From Tetrahymena elliotti 4EA (Eukaryota; Ciliophora; Oligohymenophorea; Hymenostomatida; Tetrahymenidae), in the NCBI GenBank assembly GCA_000231825.2, contig JH720312.1:898236-962235 (forward strand): 64,000 bases of DNA. Direction: 5' to 3'. The notes beneath the pieces are model-generated. The model was not told the origin of the DNA. It made no database searches and worked only from the letters and a program-made list of their open reading frames with translations. A program made the translations under genes and the position numbers. Numbering within the stretch: position 1 is the first letter of the stretch; each line of letters begins with the position of its first letter. Of this stretch, positions 50,822-63,594 are shown in pieces.

Positions 50822-51283
50822 AGTAAAATTCATAGTAGCAAATGAATTCAGTAAAAAGGTAAATGGAATTTTTAATAAATAGATCTAAAATAAGTTAATT
50901 ATTTATTTAATGAAAAGATAAAATTAAGTAAATTTTAAGCCATTAATAATATTTATTAAAAAAAGAATATTTAACCTAATTTCTTTCTCTGATTTATTAA
51001 TTAATTAAAACAAAATTTGAAAAATTATGATGAAATAATTTTAAAATAATAAAAGAATTTTTATTGTTGAAAATCTAAATAAATAAGGAAGTAAGTTATT
51101 TACTTAAAATCTTTCTCCTTTTAAAGAGAATTAACTTCTAAAACCTAAATTAGTTAAATCGTTTGTAAAAATAAATAAGCTAGTAAATAGTAGAAAATAT
51201 CTTAAGCTGTATAATTTAGTTGTAATTAAATATAATTTATTGATTATTATCAGTTTAACACTTAAAAAATTTGAATTTTTTTA
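50822..51283. other. Intergenic
   Basis: AT-rich spacer between two plus-strand genes with the presumed promoter of the coiled-coil protein gene. Nothing recognisable. Confidence 0.45.
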
Positions 51284-53078
51284 ATGTTTGCAAAACCTAA
51301 AACTAGAGATAGTGTTACAGATAAATCAAAAATATAATCTGGCAACTCTCCTTAGAGATAAACTTTTAGAAAGACTCATATGGCTAATTCTGTCAGGTTT
51401 ACTGATTTCACATAAGCTGCAGGAGGATTAGATTCTCCAAATTTATTTCCTATGTATTAATCTTTAACAAACCCTAATTCTGAGAAAAGAATTGACAAAC
51501 TAGAAGAGAGGCTTTCTATTTTAGCAAGTTAATACGACTAATTTATTCCATTACTAGGCTTACTTGATTAAGCAAATAATATAAATAAAGCAGATGCCAC
51601 TATTAAAAAAATATAAAAAAAGTAGATAGAAAATGATGAAAAAATAACTCAATTCTCGTAATCAATTTAAACTTTGTAAAAGAATGTAGATGTAATAAAA
51701 TATCAATATTTGAGTGTCACAAGCCAGACAGATGTATAAAAATAACCTATTTAATAAATGAAAAGAGAAAAATCCCAAAGTAGCAATGGAAATTAGGAAA
51801 GTGAACAAAATTTCAACTTAATATTGAAAAACCAAACTAGGATTGAAGGTGATTTCAACAATATTATTAGAGATCTTAGAGAAGAAATTAATAACAAGCT
51901 AACAACTCACAGTAAATATCTAGAAGATTTCAAATAAATTTTCAATCATGAGTAAGCTAACATCTAATAAACAATATCTCATTTATCTGCAGTAATTATT
52001 TTCTTTTTGATATTCTGAAAAAACATCAATCATGCTACAATGGTTTTTGTTAATAGAAAATAAATCTAATTAAATATTTTTAAATTTTAGAATTAATAAA
52101 ATTTGATTAATTCTGGAAGATTTGGAGGTAATGGATAGCAGTAATTTGTAGGAGATTAGACCAAATAAATTGAAGAAAGAATAGAAGTTTAATTGCATAT
52201 TTTAAGGGAATAGATTGAAAAAGAATTCATCAATTTATGGAGAGTATTCTTTATTGTGTTGGATTATTAAATGCTCATATATTTTTATATAATTTAGGAA
52301 ATAGGAGTAGTTTCTGTTCATCACTAGCTCAATTTAGACTAGAGAAGAAAAGAAAGAGTGCATAATTAGCTTGTTCTTCCAGATAACTTGGACAAATTTG
52401 AAAGACAATTGAAGATTAATAATGTTGAATAAGGTGTATTGCTAGGTAAAAAGAATTAAATATTATTTTGTTCTTATTTATTCTCATGATAAATTAGATG
52501 AAATGGATCAATTCAACAAAGAAAATTGTTAAAGATTAGTTAATGAATTAAGAAATCTAGAAGATAGAATTAATATAAAATAAGAGAGACTGTAGCTATT
52601 CAGGAATAGATTAGACGATGTAGAAATAGAAAATACCAAAAAGGAAATAGAAATGATAAATGAACAATTTAACAATCTTAAAAATTAAGTGGACGGAACA
52701 AGAAAGATAAGTGTATATGAGCTTAAACGAATAGAAGACAAGATGGAGTAAATTGATAATATTCGAGTGTAAATTAATTATTTTGTTTGAAAGTAAATAA
52801 TGAGAAATAATATTAAATTTAGTAAAATATCTAATGATCCAAATGAGAAAAAGGACTTAACAAGAATAACTTAAGATATTAAAAAAGCCATTTCATTTTA
52901 AGAAAAAGTAAAAAAGTTTATTTAAAATGTTAGTTGGAATTAATTTGTTATTTCTAAATTCAATTAGATCTCTAAATTAGTTGAATAAATTGATGAAAAT
53001 CTTAAAATAGTCTCTGGCTTTTAATTAAAAATAGACGAAAAGCTTTTAAATTTACATCAAGAAGTGTATGCATAATGA
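51284..53078 (+). CDS. Coiled-coil protein, 511 aa, family unknown
   Basis: Five exons: 51284-51991, 52091-52243, 52298-52445, 52498-52768 and 52823-53078. The introns are 99, 54, 52 and 54 nt and the phases all fit. The first 75 residues are Ser/Thr/Pro-rich and basic (QRQTFRKTHMANSVRFTDF) and probably disordered. From about residue 80 to the end the chain is almost entirely charged heptad-like helix (EKRIDKLEERLSILASQ; RLVNELRNLEDRINIKQER; LFRNRLDDVEIENTKKEIEM). Such a head-plus-rod layout is seen in cytoskeletal filament or basal-body fibre proteins (SF-assemblin is comparable), but no family-specific motif is present. Cytoskeletal role is inference only. Confidence 0.72.
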
Positions 53079-54066
53079 GCTAACTAACTTACATCAATAA
53101 ATTAATAAATATTTTTCTATCAGTTATTTACTTTTAAAAATATTTTCAATTCATTCATTCATTCACTCTAAATTAAATTTATTTTATTTATTTATTTATT
53201 TATTTTTCAAACAAATTTTATTTTTTTCCTAGAGATCTTTGGCAAAGATCGATCTATAAAAGATCAAAATATTTCTCTCAATATATCTTCTACATTGATT
53301 TAAGCATTTATGATTATTCATTTAGTAATCAAAATTATTTGTTTTAAAACATATTTAAAAGATTATACATAAAAATTAAATTAATAATTTGTAAATTGTT
53401 TTGAAAGATCAAAAATATCTATTTTAAAATTTTGATGCTCAAAGAAAAAATATTGCTATAAATTGATCTCATCAACTAATTCGAAAAGATGTAAATCTAA
53501 ATAATAAGTTGAGATTTTGTAATTATATATAATATTTATTGATTATTGATTTTTGATGTTTAAAGCAGCATTAGCTTTTCTCGAAATTTTATGCTTTTAC
53601 TAAAAAGAAAATAAATATTTAAATTGTTACCAAAACATAATGAATTATTATTTGAAGAATTAATTAAAATATTTTAGAGAGAAATTAATAAATTTTAATA
53701 AGAGATTAATAAATCTAAACAAAAATAAAGATTTTTCTATTTTATTTTCTTAATAAAAAATTTCAAATAAATATATGCTTTTTGTTCTTTTGTCTTAATA
53801 GATTTTCTAGAAAATATAAATTAATCTTTCAACATATTTGTTTAGAATTACATACATTTCCTTTTTAAATATCCATTTCTTTTCTAAAGGTTTTGCCCAG
53901 AGATATTTTTTTTAGATCTCTTATCAAACAAACAAAGGTGGATAGAGATTAACAAAACTTAAGATAAAACATATTTGATCTATCTTTTTTCATCAAAAAT
54001 GAATATTGAAAACATGTATTGATTGACATATAGTATTGTTGATACAAAATAGTCAAAATTTTATGT
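53079..54066. other. Convergent intergenic region with simple repeats
   Basis: This lies between the coiled-coil gene (+) and the ISD11 gene (-). It starts with short tandem arrays (cattcattcattcact near 53150 and about six attt units at 53180-53205). A short inverted motif, gatctttggcaaagatc, sits at about 53236-53252 and recurs imperfectly nearby; it may be part of a 3' end structure. No gene is seen. Confidence 0.45.
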
Positions 54067-54321
54067 TCAATTTTCTATAATACTCTTTTGCTAGAAATAC
54101 AAATTTTGTATGACCTTTTATCTATGTAACATTTCTAATTATTCCTTGGCAAATTAGATTTATTTAGTGATCTCACTTTAGTCTGTAAGAGTGCTATATT
54201 TACGGAAGTCTTCTTTAGCTCTTCTTACAATGTAATTTCTGAAATTGTAATCTTTAAATCCGAATCCAGCTCTCAAAGTGTCTTTGAATAATTAAAGGAC
54301 TTAAATTTTTTAAGTGCTCAT
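54067..54321 (-). CDS. ISD11/LYRM4-like LYR-motif protein, 84 aa
   Basis: An intronless frame runs from ATG 54321 to TGA 54067-54069. Its sequence follows ISD11 closely: VLQLFKDTLRAG at the N-terminus takes the position of the LYR segment (LYRAMLRES), with F replacing Y. Then come YNFRNYIVRRAKEDFRKY (family YNYRTYAVRRIRDAFREN) and ITKQIQFAKEQLEMLHRQ (family IQTLVNKAKRDLGVIRRQV). Length matches (human 91 aa). ISD11 binds and stabilises the mitochondrial cysteine desulfurase NFS1 during Fe-S cluster assembly, together with acyl carrier protein. The C-terminal dozen residues (VIQNLYFQQKSIIEN) are specific to this copy. Its small size and intronless form make it easy to overlook. Confidence 0.82.
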
Positions 54322-54514
54322 CTTTGTTATTTTATTTTTTTTCTTATTTTCTTTTGAATAATGGTTGATTGTTTTGTTTAAATTTTATCAAAAATTGAAT
54401 AGCTTTTAATTAATATATCTTTAATACAAGAAAACAAATAAATGAATGAGTGTATGAAATATAAAAGTAAAAAAGAAGATTAGTAAGAAAAAACTTACTA
54501 ACAAATTAGAGACA

Positions 54515-54954
54515 TCAATATTTTGAAGAAAAGTTAAGGAATTTTCTCTTATTTTTTCTGACTACAATTTTAATAGCTCCACAAAATAATTAATATTTCA
54601 CACTCCTGTGCTTCTGATATGTTATTAAAAATTTTAATTTATTTACAGTAAATTTGTATATCTTAGTTTATAATTCTGAGTAAGAAATTATAAACTGTCT
54701 TGATTAAAACTACTAAAATTGTTCATTTAATTTCAAATAACGCAGCTTTAAATCGGAGTTATTTAATTGTTTTTAGTCAACCATCTCATCTGAGTTTAAG
54801 TTGTGAGATATTTTAAGAAAAGTAAAAGAAGGATTGTAATTATTGTTAATTAAGACAATAAGAAGTCTATATCTAACGAAATTAGCGTTTAGGATTTGCT
54901 TATATATTACAGTAACTTAATTTATTCTACCAAAAAGTAATTTTCTTTACTCAT
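54515..54954 (-). CDS. Hypothetical small gene, splicing unresolved
   Basis: The minus-strand region has coding-like content in two frames that need an intron between them. The 5' frame begins at ATG 54954 (MSKENYFLVEQIKLL). The 3' frame reads FTFLKISHNLNSDEMVDQKQ, then LNNSDLKLRYLKLNEQFQ, and runs to TGA at 54515-54517. A GT-AG intron of 38 or 44 nt ending ...TTCGTTAG near 54855 would join them in frame, giving about 130 aa; a 32-nt alternative also fits. The last 50 residues are low-complexity and could be chance. A plus-strand frame over the same bases is also open. No family is recognised; only the existence of a gene divergent from the 55104 gene is proposed. Confidence 0.35.
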
Positions 54955-55103
54955 AGTATTTATATCAATAGAAAATATTAAAGTTAAGTATAGAAATAAT
55001 TTAATTGGGTTTTCTTCTAGCTAATGAAATAAGATAGGAGGAGATTTAATTTTTTCCAAATAAGTTTTTTTACACATTTTTAACAGTTTAATAGCAGCTA
55101 TTG

Positions 55104-56215
55104 ATGGATCTAATTAGAGATTTGAGAAGTAATTAATTGGCATTTGTCAATTCCATAAAAAAGTAAGAAAACTTGCAATTTATAAATTAAAATTAATAAT
55201 AATTATTCTTTATGATTATCATAATCAATTTCAATTTTATAGTTAAATTATATTAACCAAGCTAAAAAAATATTAAAAATAGCCCTCTAAAGATCCACTG
55301 CAAGGGCAATTAGATTTTCCTAAAACATTATAGAAAATATTCATTTAGTATAGCAAAATACATGGGATAGACTTGTTGCACACATAAAAACGTTGAAAAT
55401 GTAAATTATTTTATCTACATTTTGATATTTTTGTTAAAACATAATGAAACTTTTAAATAGTGAATTTATTAGAAAATATTACTCATCTACAGTTTAAAAT
55501 TATTTTAAATTTATTATTGTTTTTAAATAGAGCTAAACTTTAGTGAGGGATGAAAATAAAACACAACCTGATGCAGATAAAACTGCTTCTAAATAAGTAA
55601 ATATTTGTCTAACTCAACCCTTATCTTTTAAATGAGTTGTTAATGATTTATAATTTTTATCATCATAATAGGATTTAGCAGGAACAGACGAAACAGCATC
55701 TAAGCATGGAAAAAATAAAGACTTGTACTTTATTTATTTTGAATTAAAAATTTAATGGCACACTTTATATTTTCTTCTAAACTAATAATAGTGAAAAATA
55801 GATATCAAACCAATTAAAGCAAAACCGTACTCCTACTTAAGAAAATGATTAAGATAGGGAATCCTATAAAAAATCTAAGTCTAAAAATGAAGATAAAGAT
55901 AAAGTATAAACTAAAGATAGAGAGAGAGAAAATGAAATAGAAAAAAGAAAAAGTAGTTAAATAGATAATGCAATATCTAGCAATTTAGCTAATGAAGCAA
56001 AATAAATAAATACTTTACCTGGAAATGATGAATTCGATAACCAGAGTAAGAAGAATAAAGAAAGTGGTGGTAGTAAAGTAAAAGAAAATAAAAAAGAACC
56101 ATCTATAGATCTTTTTATGGATTTGCCTGGTCCTCCTCCAAATTTAAGAGAAATAAACAAAAAAGCACAATCATAAAAAAATTATAAAAGTGACATCTAG
56201 CTTAAAAGTGATTGA
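55104..56215 (+). CDS. Charged hypothetical protein, 235 aa or longer
   Basis: Five exons: 55104-55162, 55293-55400, 55533-55596, 55672-55724 and 55792-56215, with introns of 130, 132, 75 and 67 nt. Acceptors were fixed by phase: exon 1 to exon 2 reads SIKKSTARAIRFSQN and continues NIHLVQQNTWDRLVAHIK. The N-terminal 60 residues are helical. The rest is a Lys/Glu/Asn/Gln-rich, probably disordered tail ending near SIDLFMDLPGPPPNL. The start is uncertain. Open sequence continues upstream of 55104 and an extra exon at about 55021-55060 is possible, but it would need a 23-nt intron. I do not recognise the family; the acidic-hydrophobic DLFMDLPGPPP element looks like a protein-docking motif. Confidence 0.52.
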
Positions 56216-58360
56216 TTTACTGATGTTTGGTCTTTAAATAAATTTTTGGAAAAGATTTTAATTATTTTTTGATTACTCAATACGTAAACAATTAATATAT
56301 TAGAAATAAAGATGAAGACAATTAAAATATAAGTAGATTATTCAATATTAAGCTAAAATGATTTTTGAAATAAGAAAATTAGAAATATTTAGTCAAATAA
56401 AAAATATAAAATCAAATTTAACCAATCAAAAGAAAAAGAAGACGTATGAAAATAAATATATGCATTAAAACAAATGAATGAAACAAACGATGATATTTTG
56501 GGTGTAAATTAATAGAAATAAAAATAAAAAATAATATAAAAAATTAATTAAGTATAACTTTTTATAGTTTATGTAAATAAAACTCTTGATTTTATCACTC
56601 TTTATTATTGTTATCAATTTTTTAATTTTTTTGAATTAAGTATTTAGATCAGACTTTTTTTTCTTTGTTTAGTTAGGATTTGAAATAACTTTTGTAAGTT
56701 AAAATTTTACATTTCATTATGAAAAACATCATAAAATTTATTTGTCAAAAAATTTATTAAAAATAGATAAATTTATCAAAAATCCACTTTATATCTTTAG
56801 TTTATTACACAAATCAAAGATCAATTCAAATCTATCTTATCACCTTCAAAATAATAATTTAATTATCTCATACTAACAAACTTCATAGAAAAAATTTCAT
56901 TTCTCAAAATATTGGTCAAAATACTTTGAAAAATAAAAGTAACTCTTTAGAATAAGTCAATTACATAAATATATTCACTTTATGGTTCTGAATTAATTGT
57001 GGAAATAATCTGAATTTGTTAATCACAAATTTTTTATTAAATTTTGAGTTAAATCATCTTTAAAAATACAAGAAATTATACAAAAAAATTATAATAAGTT
57101 GGGCTATGAATAAATTTATCCAAAAAACAAAACAGCACCAGCCACCACAAGATGATTTTATTATTATTATTTATTAAAAATTTTAAAGTTGGATTTATCA
57201 AAAAAAAAAAATATTTCATCCAAAAAGCTAATTATTCTACATTAAGATATTTAGGATAAAATTTTTTATTTGGATTTAGATTGGTATTGAATCTATTGGT
57301 TAAGCCACTTTAACTTCTTTTTAAAAATTTTATTCACTTAAAGAAAATAAAAATTCTTAAATATTTTCGATTGAGTAAAATTAAAATTTATCAATAAATA
57401 TTTATGTTTATTAAGAAAATACTTACTTGATTGGCACATAAAAGTTTTCATTTTTCTCTTTTATATCAGTATTATTTTATAAATTGTTACACTTTGTAAC
57501 GAGTATCTAATATAAATATAACAATAGGTTATACTTTAACCTTTTATGAGGTCTTAAAAAGCTATCAATTTTTAAAATTTTTTTAATGGGAAATTGTATT
57601 TAAATTTCTATGGTAATGTTAGACACAATACTGAACCAATTTATTCTTGCTTTATTATTATAATAAAAATCAAAAATAAATTGAGTAATATATACACTGA
57701 ATACTAATTAAATTATTCGTTAACATTAAATAAATGCTTATTTTAAATGATAAAATATATAAACAAAAGGTTTTAATCAATTCTTTACTCGTTTTCAAAA
57801 GAATTAACAAATACTCCAGAACTACATCAATCGAATATTTATAAAAACTTATGTAATCAGTGATAACTTTTTAAAACATTCTACTCTTAAGCTTTATTAA
57901 TGGAAAGAAAAGTTACCTGCTTTGGAGGGGTGGTAGCATGAAATATGAAATGGAATTTAGGAAAATATTAGATAAAATACTCTATATATTTGATTACAAT
58001 AATAATAAGAAGAAAGTTTAGTAAATAAATTAATTTGGAATCAGCGGATTGGTAGCTTAAATAAAGATAACTAAAAATTTGTATGATTAAGAAATGAATG
58101 AATAAATTCAGATAGTTTTTATTTGTTTAGGAACAGATAAAGTTATGCATGCAATCAATCAATGAAATATAAAATGAAAAAAAATTTACTTTAATTAAGT
58201 ATCATCAATTTTCACTATCTTTATAAAATGTATTGAATATCATTTATCATTTATTATTGATTGAATGTATTCTTGATTATCAATTACTATATTAAAGAAC
58301 ATATAAAATAAACATAAAAAGAAAGATTACTAAAAAAAATTAGTTTCAGTAGTAGTTAGA
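56216..58360. other. Long intergenic region with two GC-richer spots
   Basis: About 2.1 kb of AT-rich DNA. Two short segments stand out. Near 57125-57155 the sequence contains acagcaccagccaccacaag. Near 57910-57940 it contains gttacctgctttggaggggt followed by ggtagcatga. The second has a 14-codon frame (MERKVTCFGGVVA) and a faint resemblance to the 5' end of U1 snRNA, but no supporting downstream structure was identified. Neither is called a gene. The rest is featureless. Confidence 0.4.
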
Positions 58361-61300
58361 ATGAATGCACTGCAAAAGACATAAAATAATACTCAAACAG
58401 GAGTGTAGGGGAATGGTATTAGCGGAATAGGAGAAATAGGAAACATATAAAATGCAAAGAAAAAAAAGGATAAATAAATGAATAAGTATATATTGAAATT
58501 CAAGGAATAGTAGCTAGAGGAAGATTTTAACAATAGCCAAGCTAAGCAGCTTAGTAGATATTCATATACTACTTTCATTATTGCAGTTATTCCTCTTGCT
58601 TTCTCATTTTTTTTGCTCCCGTTCTACTAAAGATCAGGAGGAATGCCTACAAAAATATATATTTATTACGTAATACCAATAGCAGTCTTTGTAGCAAATA
58701 TCTTTATATAAAAAAAATTCCCTAATCTATTTGATTATACTCACTCCACTATTGTTTTAATTTTGCATCTTTTAATTAGCTGGTAAATGATTGATACTGA
58801 TATCACTACTTTCAATTCCTTTAGCGAATTCTACAAGGGTTTCATATTTGCAAATATTTATATCTTCCTCTACATATCTGCTAAATACACAACAAAAGTA
58901 AAATCTAACTGAATTTTTTGATATTTTTTAACATCTATTTGTAATAAGTTTATGGTTATAATTTTTCATTTTTCTTAATAGACTCCAAACAAAATCTCTT
59001 TATCTTTCTTATTTTTATGTGTAAGCAATAATTAACATAATACAGTACAGTAGCTTCTATAAAAAATTCTTCAACCGTAAAGAAGCTTACTGCAAAAATA
59101 ACTCACAAATAAAAATTTCTATTTGATATTAGAAATCCTTCAATACAAATGCTCCACTTACTTTTATATTTTCATAACAAATAATTTAGCCTAAAATTTT
59201 TTGGCTGTATTGATTAGATTCATCAAAATATTTACATTAATCTAATTTGGTTATTTGAATTGAAATTGAGCAAAAAACTAATGAATGATTAAAATAGAGA
59301 GATAGACAGAAAATTAATTATAATACATGAATTAATGAAGTTAATATTATAATAATCTTTTTAAAATATTCTACAGATAATTTTGATTCTAGTGATTAAT
59401 GTATCAGCAATCTTCGTATTTCCTCACCATTCTAATATTTGGATTTTAATTGTTGCTCAATCTTTTCTTATGCTCATGCTCTTAGTCAAATTTTATAATG
59501 AAGATTTAATGAAAAGGCACCTCTTTATGCAAACAAGAAAGTAGAATTTGTGGGATTCTATTATTGAGGAATTCTTACCTATTAATTTAATTGTCGTTAA
59601 ATATAATAAGACAACGCAGAGGCTTGAGCTGACGCAGAAAAATAAATGTGCTAGCAGAAAACTAAGGATATTAAATGACGATGATCTCTAGCATTTTTTA
59701 GATAGAACAATAATAGAAACAAATGAAAATACAACTACTTCCTTCATGAATAATATCTAATCGCCAACTAATAATAATTTATTATTAGAAGGGAATAATG
59801 AAGGAAAGACTAGTTCTAAAGCAAATATACTTTTTTAAAGACAAGCTACTACTAAGGGAGCAGATTTGTCTAAAAGTTTAAATCTGGGATACTATAATTA
59901 GTAAAATGGAACAGCAAAGAATGCTCACAGCGATAAATTTACCCTGAAGAAACTTTTAAAAAATAAACTGATAAGATAATTAGAACAAAAAAATTAAAAC
60001 GCATAATAACAACCTGAGCAAGAGAGAACTCGCAAGTAAAGTTAACCTGATGGATTTAATGGAGATACAAACCTTACAAATAATCCAAGGCTAACAAATA
60101 ATACTTTTGAAAATTTAGAACATTATACAGCTAATTTAGTAACTGATAAAGGTAATTCCAAGAAACTCTCAATTAAAGTTTTTACTTTTTGCTTAGTTGA
60201 TAATTATGCTGTTATGACTATAGAAAGTGAGAGTTTTAAATCAAAGTATAGAAAGTAATAAAAAAAAAATGAGTTTCACTAAACATTTCACAAAGAAATT
60301 ATGCAAAGATTTGAAAAAAGTTGTAAGAGTTTAGTCTCTTAATTACAAAGTGAATTAAAATTTATGCAATAGAAAAAAAGTAACTAAGCACCTAAAATTA
60401 AGCAGTGCTTGTAGATAGGCTATGAGATGTTGATTCTCAATAAAAATGTTAGTGATTTCATGCTTCAACAAGAGCGGTCTTAGAAGAAAATATTAGTCTA
60501 GAAAAAAAATAATAAATTTTATTCTTCAAATAAGCTGGGATTAACTTCTTAAAATAAGGTTTCATTCAATTCTAATAAGTTATTCACTTTTAGAAAGCAT
60601 GTCCTGGATACGGTAGAATTCTAGCCTGGTATTGAGCTTTTAGGGTGGCTGAGCATATTCCAATATAAATTAGAGGAAAAAAAGTTATTAATTTTTCACG
60701 AAATTGATGAAAGTGTGGGGTTTATATACAACGATAAAAACAAATTTAATTAAATAATATTTAATTTGGTTGATAACGCTATCAAATTTAGTCCTAAAAA
60801 TGGGAAGATTGGAGTTTTAATAAAAAAGAATTTAATTTCTAATTATGTTTTAGATATCCACATTATTAATTCTTTAGAAAAAGATTTAGATACATTTGCT
60901 CTCACAAGAGATTTAGAATAAACTTTGTAAGAATCTAATTAAAATGGAATTTAAGCTAATTATAATGGAGATGAAGATTATTATAATGTCCTCAAAAAAA
61001 TTAAACTCGGTATACCAGTCTCACGTAATCTCATCTAATTGATTGGTCCAAGCAATGAGCTCAATTACAAATTCAAGAATAATTAAATAAATCTTAATTT
61101 TTAAATATTTTCAGATATTAGAATTCTCAAAGACGATGCTTATGATAATTTTTCTTATGCTAAAGCATAGAATAGTTAGAATTTTGAAAAACCTCCTAGC
61201 AAAAGTAAGAGAAGTCCAAGTATTGTGCTAAATTTAGATAAAGACTCAAAAATTTAAAAAAAAAAGTTTTAGTCATCACAAAAATCTAGTACAACCTTCT

Positions 61301-62850
61301 TAAGAGAGCCTAAATCTAACTAATATGCAACTACTACTTCTTTAACAGATCTAGGAGGCGTTTAGGGTTTAGGGAGATAAACTTCTTTAGGATAGAAATT
61401 TAATAATTAGAGTTCATTAAGCTCTCAAAATTCACAGCCTCTAATAATTAAAAGATTAAATTCAAATAATAATTAACAGAGTTAAAGTCCAGATACATAA
61501 CTTAGTGGTATAACTTAGATAAATTCAAATAAAAATAAAGCCAGATCACTCTCAAATCAAATTTAATCTTAAAATGGGTTCCACAATGGTATTTCTAATG
61601 GATTTATGTATGATTTCTTACCATCAATTAATGAGCTTATGATTGATGTTAAAAATTCACCAGATCCATAGCCTCTTAAAAATTCAAAAAAGCTTCAACA
61701 AGAAATAAACCGTATTAAATAAGTTTAATAATAAAATTCATATTTAAGTTCAATTATTTACAATAAATCCAATCATCCTTCAACAGAGAGAAATGATAAA
61801 CTAAAGAGCCATATATCAATTATATAAGAAAGCAACTCAGAAAATGCAATAGATAGCAGCAATCATAATTTCCTCTTTTAAAACAATGTCAATAAATTTA
61901 AAGGTAGCAACAAACTGCTTTAGTCATAAAAAAATCTTATAAAAGAAACAGAGCTTGATGTGATAAAATCCCAACTATTTGCTTAATCAGGAAACAGCAA
62001 CCTTAACTAGCCATACTAGTACTTAAGTTAACATTAACTAGTAACTTCCCCATCAAGTGTAACTGAACCCTTGCAGAATCACAAAAACTTAAAAATATAA
62101 TCGCCTGACAAAATTCTATTGAATGGTGAGAGAATAAACCATTCAAATATTAGTTTAAATATCAATGGAAATGCTAGTATAAATATTAATGGAAATTAAA
62201 GTTTACTAAATGCTAGTAACTCAAGGCTTATTTTAAGTAGTAAAAATAATACTAAGTAACCAAATACTAACACAGTTAGCTTTTAGGAAGATTAACCATA
62301 GAGAGGTTGCTTTATATTCAAGGATGTAAATACTTAGCTTGATCAATCTAGTGCTGCTAATGAATTTTATAATTCTTGCTAAAATTCTGTAGAAATACTG
62401 AGTCAAAACTTCAGCAAGACAAATAATCCCTATCTTTTAGAACCATAAAATAGTTAAAATCCTAAAAGAGTGAGCACATAAAGCAAAAATTTATAAGATT
62501 ATTTGGAAGAAAATAGCACAGCTAGAAAAGAGCATCTACCTTATATCCCTAAAATGAACTAACAATAAGAAGAAGATAATCAATTAAGTTTTGAAGGCTG
62601 GTAAAACGTAGATGAACAGCATAATGATTCTTTTTAAAAATGGATGGAAATTTCAACCCTAAGAAGATATAACGAACTTGAATTTAATTTGGCCTTTAGA
62701 CCTCTATAAAATAATAGATTCTTTATTAATTAATAAAATTTTGTTATATAAAATCAAGCCTAAAATAAATAACTGAAAGAAGATAATATTAATAATCAAT
62801 AAGTTAACAAATAAACTATTAATAAATAGCAGAATAATCAATAAAAATGA
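58361..62850 (+). CDS. Polytopic membrane histidine-kinase-like protein with divergent ATPase domain, 1349 aa
   Basis: Three exons: 58361-58897, 58982-59020 and 59377-62850. About six transmembrane helices lie in residues 75-250 (FIIAVIPLAFSFFLLPFY, VFVANIFI, IVLILHLLISW, FANIYIFLYISA, IILILVINVSAIFVF, ILIVAQSFLMLMLLVKF). Residues about 500-560 form a dimerisation-like helix pair (HKEIMQRFEKSCKSLVSQLQ). The N-box of a GHKL ATPase follows near residue 710: NQIIFNLVDNAIKFSPKNGK. The G1 box (DxGxG) is missing and the G2-like segment LGIPVSRNLIQLIGP is degenerate. About 500 Asn/Ser/Gln-rich residues follow, with no receiver domain. Ciliates have many such histidine-kinase-like membrane proteins. 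Ancestral role is sensory autophosphorylation; this copy may not bind ATP normally. The 356-nt intron 2 may conceal a short exon (FYKKFFNRKEAYCKNN). Confidence 0.68.
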
Positions 62851-63594
62851 TCAATCAATCATCATCAGCGAATTAATATAATTATTTTAACTTTAATTTA
62901 TTATTTTGTTTATAATTTGAATCTAAAAATGTTAAATAAATTTTGTAAATATATTCTGTAATTTTATAAAAAACAATTTTGTTTATTAAATATTTAATCC
63001 TCATTTTTCTCTTCTAAATTTTAAGTTTGAATTTTTAAATCATTAATTGTAATAAGTCAGAGAAACAATAAAAAATTTAAATGCTTTTTCAAAGTTCTAT
63101 ATTATTAAAATGTTAATTAATGTTTCCAAAGTAGTAATTTAAACTCAAAATAAGATTTATTGAACATTTTTTTAATTTCTAAAAAAATAAACCTAATAAA
63201 TGATTTATTGAGAACATATTTTTACACAAAAAATAATAAAATGCTTGAAAACTATTGTATTCATTAACTATTAATATAAAAATTTTAAGTAATTATTTTA
63301 ATTTTAAAATTCAAATTGGAAATAATTTTGTTTAGAAGACATCACGAAATTATTTTTAGTTCGAACAATTTTTTTTTCATTTTATTTTTGTTCTAAAAAC
63401 TTTTTTATCTTAGTTTTTATATTTTAATAATCATTTAGATGATTTGAAATTGAATCTACTGCCAATCCTCATATTTTTAGTTTTCATTTCACTAAGATAA
63501 TAAGATTTTCTATCTTTCTATTACTATATTTTTTTATAAAAAAAGTAGAGAGCGAAAATTAAAATTTAAGGATAGACAGTAAGTTAAAAAGTTT
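62851..63594. other. Convergent intergenic region
   Basis: AT-rich spacer between the 3' ends of the histidine-kinase-like gene (+) and the deubiquitinase gene (-). No coding or structured element is visible. Confidence 0.5.

Noticed and set aside
55061..55083. 23-nt GT-AG intron extending the 55104 gene upstream
   Set aside because: Far shorter than any other intron here (40 nt or more), so the internal ATG was used as start; left as a possibility.
57911..57940. U1 snRNA
   Set aside because: Only the 5' string is vaguely similar; length, stem-loops and a convincing Sm site were not recognised.
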